Assembly: GCF_018145655.1 (NCBI RefSeq)
Contig: NZ_JAGSSY010000002.1
Coordinates: 124,001 to 188,000, forward strand
From: Campylobacter anatolicus
GTDB lineage: Bacteria; Campylobacterota; Campylobacteria; Campylobacterales; Campylobacteraceae
DNA: 64,000 nucleotides
Reading direction: 5' to 3'
Translations under genes and position numbers: made by a program
Shown: piece after piece, positions 45,809 to 53,471 of the stretch
Numbering within the stretch: the first letter of the stretch is position 1
How the letters are laid out: every line of letters starts with the position of its first letter
The notes under the pieces: model-generated
What the model was told of the DNA's origin: nothing
The model's database searches: none
Seen by the model: only the letters and a program-made list of their open reading frames with translations

Positions 45809-47028
45809 TTATATTCCTTTTTTATACCATAAAATATTTCTGCGATAAGGCCATATATTCCAAAAATCGCTATAAAAACACTATCCGCAAAGGCTTTACG
45901 CTTTTTAAAAGCCAAATTATAAGCAAAAAACCCAAATGCTAATAAAACCGATATGAAAACACTTTTTGCACTAAAATTTATAAATTTAAATTCATAAGCA
46001 TAGTCATCTTGGACGATACTAAGCTCAAATGGCAATACATAAGCTTTTAGCTCACGAGAGCTCGTAGGTGGCGTAAGCTGTGTTGTGTTTTGTTTTATCA
46101 CGTTGTAATCTAAATCCATAACATAAGTTTTTATCTGCTCTTTTGTTGTAAAGCTTAAAACTTTATCCACAGGAGAAATGGCTAAGTTTAAATTGGCTTT
46201 AAATGGCTCATATTCGTCATTTGGAAGATTTATAAATTTATAGTCATAACTAAGTAGTCCTATCTCGTTGCTCGTTATTACAAGAGCATAAAACTCACGC
46301 CTTTTGTTTTCGCTTATGACCATCTTTATGATGTTTGGCTTTGTGATATTTGTATTTTTTATCCAAAATTTATTATCGTTAAATTTAAGGTGAAATATCG
46401 TGTTTGTGCTATCGACTACAAATGCACCTTCATCAAATTCTTTCATCAAGCTTGGGTTAGAGAAAAATGCCTTCGCTGGTAGTTTAAAGCCCTCATCTAA
46501 AAATGCTTTGTTTAAATTTTCGCTTAAGTTTTTATCTATTTTATTTATATCTGTGTTAATCACGTCAAAGCCATTTTTACTGCCCAATCGTATCAAAAAT
46601 GGTGCGTATTTGAGTCTGCCATAAAGCTCATCAGGCTCGATTAATACGTAAAGGTCAGGGTATTTTGCTTTGTTTGAAGCGTATTTTAAATTTAAAAATT
46701 GCGAATTTTTTACGATTAAAGAAGTATTATTCTCATACATCTTAAATTTTTGTGGAAATTTACCCTTTTGTATCAAAACATAGTAATTTGTAAATGGCTG
46801 AAGCTCTAAAAATTTATCTTCACTAATCTCATTACCGCCGATGATCTTAAAGCTTTTTGTATTGTCTTTACGATTTGTATTTGAGTATATAAACTCATCT
46901 ATAACAGGTGAGTATCTTACGCGTTCGAAGCTATAGTTAAGTGGCATAAATAAATTTATAAAAACAGGCAAAAAATAGCTTAAAATCAGAGCAAAAATGC
47001 CCATTATGATGAAATTTAAGATTCTCAT
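45805..47028 (-). CDS. membrane protein with large periplasmic domain (DUF4857-like)
   Basis: 407 residues: one N-terminal helix (about 5-25), a periplasmic domain of about 310 residues (MPLNYSFERVRYSPVIDE, later VVDSTNTIFHLKFND), and two or three C-terminal helices (about 346-400). This layout and its place next to an ABC ATPase and permease fit DUF4857 proteins. The domain's strands (FHLKFNDNKFWIKN, GLLSYDYKFINLPN) suggest a beta-propeller-like or sensing module. It overlaps both neighbours by four bases and so is a fixed part of the system, perhaps passing substrate or force between the ABC unit and the periplasm. Confidence 0.6.
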   Translation of the reverse strand: MRILNFIIMGIFALILSYFLPVFINLFMPLNYSFERVRYSPVIDEFIYSNTNRKDNTKSFKIIGGNEISEDKFLELQPFTNYYVLIQKGKFPQKFKMYENNTSLIVKNSQFLNLKYASNKAKYPDLYVLIEPDELYGRLKYAPFLIRLGSKNGFDVINTDINKIDKNLSENLNKAFLDEGFKLPAKAFFSNPSLMKEFDEGAFVVDSTNTIFHLKFNDNKFWIKNTNITKPNIIKMVISENKRREFYALVITSNEIGLLSYDYKFINLPNDEYEPFKANLNLAISPVDKVLSFTTKEQIKTYVMDLDYNVIKQNTTQLTPPTSSRELKAYVLPFELSIVQDDYAYEFKFINFSAKSVFISVLLAFGFFAYNLAFKKRKAFADSVFIAIFGIYGLIAEIFYGIKKEYK

Positions 47029-47717
47029 TTTATATAGCCTTTTTTATAATTTTGCAAAGAAAGCACAAGTAACGACAGACAAAATACCCAACATATAAGA
47101 GCGTATATCCATAAATTTGAGTTAAGATAATAAAGGCTGGAGTGTCCTACGTCAGGATTTATCTTAAAATACAAAAACAATATCGCGACGCCACTTGCGA
47201 TACTTGCGATGATACGTTTTAAGCTCGGTTCTATCATTACACTTTGAGATAACAAAAAGAGTGCAGTGCTAAAGATACACGAGTATATAAGAGTGCTGAT
47301 GAGTGCGTCTCTTAACTCTGGCTGGAAAAATTTAGAAAATATGCAAAATATCACGGCAATCTCGGTTGCGAATATGACGAGCAAAAATATAAGTGGCACG
47401 AGTGTGATTGTCAGCATATTTTTAGTGTAGCTATGCGGAAATGCCAATTGCACTCTTATGCGTCCATTTTGTCTTTCAAAAAACATAGACATAATCCCAA
47501 TTATAACGCCAAATGCTAAATTTAGCTCATCTAAATGGTTGTAGGTAAATTGTTTATTATAAATCACTTGAAGCGAATACATCATCGTGCCAAATTTGTT
47601 AAAACCACCGACAATTTCAAAATACACCCACGCACAGCAAAATGCGATCATTGCGACAAATAGCCAAAATGCAAGGTTAAATTTATAAAATTCTTTTAAT
47701 AAAATATGTCTCATCAA
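47025..47717 (-). CDS. ABC-2-type permease subunit
   Basis: 230 residues with six hydrophobic helices (about 17-35, 50-66, 80-104, 125-145, 155-172 and 188-208) and no soluble domain. This is the layout of ABC-2 permeases. KEFYKFNLAFWLF at the start is the typical amphipathic entry helix. It overlaps the ATPase and the DUF4857-like gene by four bases each. ABC-2 systems are usually exporters; an import-side role in this operon would be unusual. Confidence 0.72.
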   Translation of the reverse strand: MMRHILLKEFYKFNLAFWLFVAMIAFCCAWVYFEIVGGFNKFGTMMYSLQVIYNKQFTYNHLDELNLAFGVIIGIMSMFFERQNGRIRVQLAFPHSYTKNMLTITLVPLIFLLVIFATEIAVIFCIFSKFFQPELRDALISTLIYSCIFSTALFLLSQSVMIEPSLKRIIASIASGVAILFLYFKINPDVGHSSLYYLNSNLWIYALICWVFCLSLLVLSLQNYKKGYIK

Positions 47718-48556
47718 TATCTCCCCACAAGCCCTAAAAAGGCCTCTTCAAAGTCAAGATTAAGCTCTTTTGCTCCGCTTATAGGCTCATCAAAAAAGCC
47801 AAAAATTTGATTTTCATTTTTTAAGCTTAGAACATTTTGTATATTTGAAATTTGGCTTAGATCTACGCTTTTTTCAAGTGAGTAGCCTTTAAATTTATCT
47901 CTAAAATCGCTCAAAGTAGCACAATATGGCTCCTTCTCACGCCTTAAAACAATGATGTCATCGATGAGATGATGTAGATCGCTTACGATATGTGTTGTCA
48001 TTAAAACCGTTTTTTTGCCATCTTTTATAAATTCGCTTAGATACTCGACAAAAAGCCGTCTATATCCAGTGTCAAGTCCCATAGAGTAATCATCAAGTAT
48101 AAGTAGCTCTGGATCTTGGGCAAATATAAGCCCTAAAACCACCTGAGAGCGTTGTCCGCACGATAGAGTGTGAATTTTTTGTTTTTCGCTTACGCCCATT
48201 TTGGCGATCAGCTCGTAGTAAAGGTCCTTTTTCCATCTATTACCGTAGTGTGTAGCATAAAGGCGTTCGATTTGAGCTATACTAAGATAGTCGTAGCATA
48301 CGTGTCCTTCGTATAAAAGTCCGATTTTGGCTTTCATTTGTGGTGTCAGCTCATCGGCGTGTTGTCCATAAATTTTACAGCTACCACTTTGTGGGCGTAA
48401 AAATCCCATAAGGATATTTATCGTCGTACTTTTACCAACACCGTTTTTACCGAGCAATCCGACGACTTTGCCACGCTCGACGTTAAAATTTAAATTTTCA
48501 TATATTTTTTTATTGCCATAAAAGTGCGTTAGATTACGGCACTCGATTATATTCAT
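47714..48556 (-). CDS. ABC transporter ATP-binding protein with altered motifs
   Basis: 280 residues. Walker A GKNGVGKST (36-44), signature LSCGQR (131-136; normally LSGGQ), Walker B LLILDD (151-156) followed by Tyr, so the usual catalytic Glu after the Asp is Asp, and H-loop His189. The substitutions are mild but point to slow or specialised ATP turnover. The C-terminal 60 residues are a regulatory tail. It belongs to the ABC-2 class (CcmA-like). It starts eight bases after the TonB gene. Confidence 0.82.
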   Translation of the reverse strand: MNIIECRNLTHFYGNKKIYENLNFNVERGKVVGLLGKNGVGKSTTINILMGFLRPQSGSCKIYGQHADELTPQMKAKIGLLYEGHVCYDYLSIAQIERLYATHYGNRWKKDLYYELIAKMGVSEKQKIHTLSCGQRSQVVLGLIFAQDPELLILDDYSMGLDTGYRRLFVEYLSEFIKDGKKTVLMTTHIVSDLHHLIDDIIVLRREKEPYCATLSDFRDKFKGYSLEKSVDLSQISNIQNVLSLKNENQIFGFFDEPISGAKELNLDFEEAFLGLVGRY

Positions 48557-48564
48557 TAACTCTC

Positions 48565-49377
48565 CTAATGTTTATATAGGTTAAAATTTATAGGTAGCAT
48601 TATATCCATGCCGATAGCCTCAAATGGGAAGTCCTTACATGCGTTTGTTATGATATTTAGCGTATGTCTGTCTAAAAATGCATACCCACTCCCTTTTGTT
48701 ATCTCTAAAATTTCAAATTCGCAGTATCCTTTTAGCTTAAACCTAGCAAAAATTTTACCTTTCATGTCGCCATCTTTTGCACGTTTTGGATATGTTTTGT
48801 GTTTTAAGATTGCAGCTTGAACTTCACCAAGTATCGTTTTAGCGGTAGCTTGTTTATTTGCGTCTAAGACCCCTGACTGCTTTGAGCCTCCGTCGTTTAC
48901 GGTTTCGTTATTTGCCACGCTTTGACTGGCTGGAGTGCTAGCTTTTCTTGATGGCTCATTGTGATCTTTACACGTTTTTTTAACAATTTCAAGCTGCTTT
49001 TTTGGCTTTGGCTTTTTTAAAATCGGCTTTTTAACTACATCTTTAACTATCTTATCTTGTGTCTTTATGACCTCTTTTATTTCTTTGATATCTTCTATGA
49101 TGGGTTCTGGTTCATAATTTGGTGGTTTTACCTCTTGGACGGCTTGGGCTAAGATACTTTGTTCTGCCTGTTTTTGTGAGGCTTGAAGCTCGTCTTGACT
49201 ATTGTTATTTGAGATTTGAGACAGTTTTATAGACATAACTTTTGTAGTTTCGTGCCTATCTGCCATAAGTATATTGTTTTTTGTAGCATATAATCCAAAT
49301 CCAAAAAATACCGAGTGCAAAGCAAGCGATAACGAGAACGATATCGCATTGTTATATCTTTTTGCAAAATTTACCAT
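48565..49377 (-). CDS. TonB-family energy transducer (FusB-like)
   Basis: 270 residues: N-terminal membrane helix (about 11-31, AISFSLSLALHSVFFGFGL), a long Pro/Lys/Glu-rich periplasmic stretch (about 85-130, VKPPNYEPEPIIED, KKPILKKPKPKKQ) and a C-terminal TonB domain (about 185-270) with KHKTYPKRAKDGDMKGKI. It overlaps the receptor gene by seven bases, showing that it is dedicated to this receptor. It needs an ExbB-ExbD motor; neither gene is in the window. Confidence 0.85.
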   Translation of the reverse strand: MVNFAKRYNNAISFSLSLALHSVFFGFGLYATKNNILMADRHETTKVMSIKLSQISNNNSQDELQASQKQAEQSILAQAVQEVKPPNYEPEPIIEDIKEIKEVIKTQDKIVKDVVKKPILKKPKPKKQLEIVKKTCKDHNEPSRKASTPASQSVANNETVNDGGSKQSGVLDANKQATAKTILGEVQAAILKHKTYPKRAKDGDMKGKIFARFKLKGYCEFEILEITKGSGYAFLDRHTLNIITNACKDFPFEAIGMDIMLPINFNLYKH

Positions 49378-51971
49378 TTAAGTCCAGCTTCAAGCCAAAA
49401 CTGACGACCAGCTTCGTATGCAACTGCTGTTGAAGTTGTTGTAGCAGTTTGTGCCTTATTGACTCTATCTAATATATTTGTAATATCTAAATTTATAAAA
49501 GCCGTTATATCCTTTGGAAGTTTGTGTGTATAGTTTATTCGCATATCCCAAGTGTATCTTTTGCCTAGTTTTACCTTTTCGTATTTATCATACGAATTGC
49601 CATTTATTCTTTGTGTGCCAGTTCTTGCTGTGGCATCTGTGCTACCTCTGTAGTTTAAAAAATTTGATATTGTTAAATTTGCTTGTGGTATATGCGAGAC
49701 TGTTGTTGCTGTTAGCACCCAAGGATCTGCAAAGTCATTTACTGGAAGTTCGTTGTAGTTTATTAACTTTCCATCATAATATACTATTTTGTTATTGTTT
49801 ATTATATCTTCGTCGATAGATGAGCTATAAACGCTTGCATTTCGCTTTTGTTTAAGATTGCTATAAGCTATTTCAATATTATGATCTGTATTATAAATTT
49901 TAAGTGACTTTGTATTTTTAAGAGTTACATTCCAAGTTTTTGTATCTCTCCAACCGTTATTAGAGTATGTATAGCACGCCCTTGAGTAGCCATTTGTCGT
50001 ATCGCAAGTAACGCCAACGGCATTTGCACGTGAGCGAGTTACTATATCTCTAGCTTTTCTATCTATATATTTTACGCCGAGCGTAAAATCTGCAAATTGT
50101 TGAGTTATACTATATGAGGTTTCATCATCATAAGGTATATCAAGCTGACGAAAATATGTATCATTTACGCCACTTCCCTCTTGATTCCAAGATGATATTG
50201 TTGGTTGGGTTCTGCGGTAGTATTTTACTAAGCTAAGCCTACCGTCGGTTAATACATAAGAGAACATATTTCTACCATAATATCTATTTCGTCCAAAGGC
50301 AATAATAGTACTATCATCTCCAAATATATCATAACTGGTGCTAAATCTTGGTGCAATTGTCTTTTTGTCCATATAATCATCACCACTTATCCTAACACCC
50401 GGTCTTATAGTTAAATTTCCTATATTAATTTTATCTTCTAGATAATAAGCCCAAGAAGTTGTTTTTAACCATACTTTTCCTGGACCATATACTTGTAGAT
50501 ATGCAAGATATTGTCCATTGCCACCAAATGAGCTATCTTTTGAGCAATATGGATCACCAGCCTCGCAGTTGTTACCATTAAGTGAGCGTGGTTGGCCAGC
50601 AGCTGTAAATTCCTTTGGTATCTCATAAAAAACATCTTGCCTTTTTATCTCAAAGCCTGTTATAAATTTATGCTTAGCCCAGAGTGCTTCAAATTCATTA
50701 AATTCTAGATCTAGATTATAATTTATTGTCTTTTGTTCTTGATTTATATCGCCAAAGGCTCCCTCAAAAGAGTTACCTGTGGGTACGCCCCAATCTTTAG
50801 CGTCTGAATATTTCCAAGAATTTGAGTATTGATTTGCCGAATCTCTTGATGTTTCTAGTTTTGAGTAGCTTATTTGTTGATTTATCTTCATAAAATCAAG
50901 ATCATAATCGGTCTTTAAATTTAATGTTAAACCACCAGATGTTTGATCCATAAATGAGTCTTTTGCAAGTTTACGATACACCTTTGCAGTTTGTGGTGCA
51001 TAGGTTATACTTGGGGTTATAGTAAGACGATCTGTGGCATACCAAAGGGTCTTTAAAAAATAATTATCAATGTTTCGTCTTTGCTTTGATATTTGATTAA
51101 CATAATTACCATTTGTTGAAGTGGACGCATAAGTTTTAAGTGGTATTGTTGAGCGAGTATTTGTGTATCCAAACAAAAATCCCAAGTCATCGGTCAAAAA
51201 TCCTTCTAAATTTAAACGTGTTGTATATTTTTTAAAATATGGTTGATTTGATGCATCTGCAGAGTTTTTAAAATCATCAGCTGTGTTGCCGTTTGTGGAC
51301 TCTTCGTTGTTTATATGATATTTCGTCCAGCTATCTCTTGTGTGCGACATAGAAATTTTACCGTGAAATCCTGCTCGTGGATTGCGAGTTTTAGCATCTA
51401 CCACGCCACCTGTAAAGCTACCATATTTAGCACTTATATCACTATCATATACATCTATACTCTCTACAAAGTCACTATCTATAGACATACCTTGAGATGC
51501 TGAGCTGATAGGATTCCAGATATTATTTGCATTTCTGTGAGAATATCCTTTGTTGCCACTTGGGTCAAGATCGTTGTTTATATTCATACCATCTATCATA
51601 AAGTTATTTTGATAATATTGTGCTCCATTTATGCTTATATCAGCTGGATCTATCTCGCCCATAGTTGTTGAGCGTTTATTTGAATTTGAAAACTTTACAC
51701 TTGGATTGCCACGAAGTAGGCTTGTTATGTCGCCATTTCTAGCAGGAGTGGCGTCTATAAGCTCACGAGTAATTATATTTTTGCCACCAAAACTATCGGT
51801 TTTTGTTAAAACTCCATCATTAGATAATTTTGTTGTATTGGCATCGACGTTTATCTCTTCTAGCTCATATTGCGTTGTATCAGTAGCACTTAGATGCATT
51901 ACATAAAGTAAAGTAGCGATTAAGAATAAAATTTTATTGCTACATTTTTCATTTTGCTTTTTATAGCTCAT
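49371..51971 (-). CDS. TonB-dependent outer membrane receptor (FusA-like)
   Basis: 866 residues: signal peptide (about 13-29), a TonB-box-like ELEEINVDA just after it, the plug domain (about 50-195, with ITSLLRGNPSVKFSN and ISINGAQYYQNNFMIDGMN), and a 22-strand barrel ending with aromatic-rich FWLEAGLKW. An AGGAG site precedes the ATG. It heads an operon with TonB, ABC parts and an M16 protease. Its size is near that of FusA. The ligand is unknown: ferredoxin, a haem protein, a siderophore and a microcin are all possible. The divergent gap upstream has Fur-like sequence. Confidence 0.85.
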   Translation of the reverse strand: MSYKKQNEKCSNKILFLIATLLYVMHLSATDTTQYELEEINVDANTTKLSNDGVLTKTDSFGGKNIITRELIDATPARNGDITSLLRGNPSVKFSNSNKRSTTMGEIDPADISINGAQYYQNNFMIDGMNINNDLDPSGNKGYSHRNANNIWNPISSASQGMSIDSDFVESIDVYDSDISAKYGSFTGGVVDAKTRNPRAGFHGKISMSHTRDSWTKYHINNEESTNGNTADDFKNSADASNQPYFKKYTTRLNLEGFLTDDLGFLFGYTNTRSTIPLKTYASTSTNGNYVNQISKQRRNIDNYFLKTLWYATDRLTITPSITYAPQTAKVYRKLAKDSFMDQTSGGLTLNLKTDYDLDFMKINQQISYSKLETSRDSANQYSNSWKYSDAKDWGVPTGNSFEGAFGDINQEQKTINYNLDLEFNEFEALWAKHKFITGFEIKRQDVFYEIPKEFTAAGQPRSLNGNNCEAGDPYCSKDSSFGGNGQYLAYLQVYGPGKVWLKTTSWAYYLEDKINIGNLTIRPGVRISGDDYMDKKTIAPRFSTSYDIFGDDSTIIAFGRNRYYGRNMFSYVLTDGRLSLVKYYRRTQPTISSWNQEGSGVNDTYFRQLDIPYDDETSYSITQQFADFTLGVKYIDRKARDIVTRSRANAVGVTCDTTNGYSRACYTYSNNGWRDTKTWNVTLKNTKSLKIYNTDHNIEIAYSNLKQKRNASVYSSSIDEDIINNNKIVYYDGKLINYNELPVNDFADPWVLTATTVSHIPQANLTISNFLNYRGSTDATARTGTQRINGNSYDKYEKVKLGKRYTWDMRINYTHKLPKDITAFINLDITNILDRVNKAQTATTTSTAVAYEAGRQFWLEAGLKW

Positions 51972-52010
51972 AGATTTCTCCTATTAAAATATTATTTTGA
52001 ATTTTATTGT

Positions 52011-52058
52011 GAGATATTATCATAAAATTTTAAATTTATTGATATTAATTATGATTAA
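52011..52058. promoter_or_regulatory. possible Fur-type operator in the receptor/sbmA divergent gap
   Basis: Two stretches resemble the GATAAT-type Fur hexamers: GAGATATTATCATAA (52011-52025) and TTGATATTAATTATGATTAA (52039-52058). Neither is a full match and the region is very AT-rich, so chance is a real alternative. The position between a TonB-dependent receptor and a transporter gene is where iron control would be expected. Confidence 0.35.
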
Positions 52059-52129
52059 ATTTATATTTTATAAAAAATTTATATTTTTAAGATACAATTT
52101 CGAGCTATTCTTTTTTTAAGGAGCTGATT

Positions 52130-53098
52130 TTGTTTTCATCATTTTTTAAAAGTAAAAAATGGGCATTATGGGCTTATGCCGGACTTTTTTTCTTATTGTT
52201 TTCACTCTACACGCAAACGCAAATGACAGTTATGATAAACGAGTGGTATAAAGAGTTTTATGATATGCTTGGCGATGTAAAAAAACATACCATTGATGAC
52301 TTTTGGAGTAGTATCTATAAATTTGCTAAAATCGCCTTTCCTTACGTGCTCCTAGCCACTATAACTGCATATTTTACGCGTATTTGGGCATTTAAGTGGC
52401 GTGAGGCTATGACGTTTGAGTATGTAGCGTATTGGCGTAATGTTAAAAGAGATATTGAAGGTAGTTCTCAGCGTATCCAAGAAGATATCTACCGCTTTGC
52501 AAAGATAGTTGAGAGTCTTGGACTGCAAATAGCTCGTGCTATGATGAGGCTATTTGCATTTTTACCGATACTTTGGGGGTTAAGTGATAAAGTCGTGTTG
52601 CCGTATTTAAAAGATATTCAAGGTTCACTTGTCTGGGTTGCACTTGTTGTTAGTCTCGGCGGACTTATTATATCTTGGTTTGTAGGTATTATGTTGCCTG
52701 GACTTGAATATAATAATCAAAAAGTTGAAGCTGCTTTTAGAAAAGAGCTAGTTTATGGTGAAGATGATAAGCAAAATCACGCTCAAGTTGAGACACTCAC
52801 TGAGCTATTTACTGGACTTAAATTTAACTACAATCGTCTATTTTTACACTACGGATATTTTGATATATGGCTAAATTTTTTCTCTCAGCTTATGGTTATA
52901 GTCCCACTTCTTATCATGGGTCCTGGGATTTTTGCTGGTGTTATAACGCTTGGCATTATGATGCAAGTAAATAACGCATTTTCGCAAGTTCGCAACTCAT
53001 TTTCAGTATTTTTAAACAATTGGACAACTATCACGGAACTACGCTCTATCCATAAACGTTTGAAAGAATTTGAGATAAATATAGAGTATAAAGCCTAA
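52130..53098 (+). CDS. SbmA/BacA-like peptide transporter
   Basis: 322 residues with about six membrane helices and the SbmA/BacA hallmarks: NEWYKEFYDMLGD near residue 35, LRSIHKRLKEFE at the C-terminus and QRIQEDIYRFAKIVESLG in the middle. The family takes proline-rich peptides, microcins and bleomycin into the cytoplasm with proton force. It is shorter than E. coli SbmA (about 406 residues). The TTG start has AAGGAG six bases upstream. It is transcribed away from the receptor; I recall a similar gene (Cj0182) beside a receptor-exbBD-tonB cluster in C. jejuni. Confidence 0.82.
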   Translation: MFSSFFKSKKWALWAYAGLFFLLFSLYTQTQMTVMINEWYKEFYDMLGDVKKHTIDDFWSSIYKFAKIAFPYVLLATITAYFTRIWAFKWREAMTFEYVAYWRNVKRDIEGSSQRIQEDIYRFAKIVESLGLQIARAMMRLFAFLPILWGLSDKVVLPYLKDIQGSLVWVALVVSLGGLIISWFVGIMLPGLEYNNQKVEAAFRKELVYGEDDKQNHAQVETLTELFTGLKFNYNRLFLHYGYFDIWLNFFSQLMVIVPLLIMGPGIFAGVITLGIMMQVNNAFSQVRNSFSVFLNNWTTITELRSIHKRLKEFEINIEYKA

Positions 53099-53112
53099 TT
53101 TTAGGCTTTTAT
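53090..53112. terminator. bidirectional terminator
   Basis: AAAGCCTAA pairs with TTAGGCTTT (9 bp) around a two-base centre, followed by TTATATA on the + strand. It sits exactly between the convergent sbmA-like gene and the small gene on the - strand and overlaps both stops. Confidence 0.65.
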
Positions 53113-53367
53113 ATATGTTTGTATAAATTTATTAACGCTATCTGCTCGGTATTTCTCAAATAACTCTACAAGATTATTTGAGACGTTTAATATATCTATT
53201 TTTGGATCTTTTTCTAGATATAGCTTAGCACGGATCTGTTCTAGGAATTTTTGATCTTTTTCACATTTAGACGCTTTGACGGCACCTCGCACGATTGCGA
53301 TAAAAATTTGATCTGATGTCGCATCTATCATCTTTATTAGTAAATTTCTAGTTTCATAATTTATCAT
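53101..53367 (-). CDS. small cytoplasmic protein of unknown function
   Basis: 88 residues, charged and mostly helical, with ETRNLLIKMIDATSDQIF at the start and LVELFEKYRADSVNKF at the end. No membrane segment, signal or known motif. An AAGGAAATAA site precedes the ATG. It lies between the sbmA-like and molybdoenzyme genes and is transcribed away from the latter. Regular codon use and a good ribosome site support it as a real gene. Confidence 0.55.
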   Translation of the reverse strand: MINYETRNLLIKMIDATSDQIFIAIVRGAVKASKCEKDQKFLEQIRAKLYLEKDPKIDILNVSNNLVELFEKYRADSVNKFIQTYIKA

Positions 53368-53471
53368 TTGTTATTTCCTTTTCTTGAAACAAATTTTATA
53401 CATAAAAAGTAAATTTATGCTACAATTTCGCTCTAAGACGCAAGTTTGCGTAACTGACACAAAGGTAAAAT

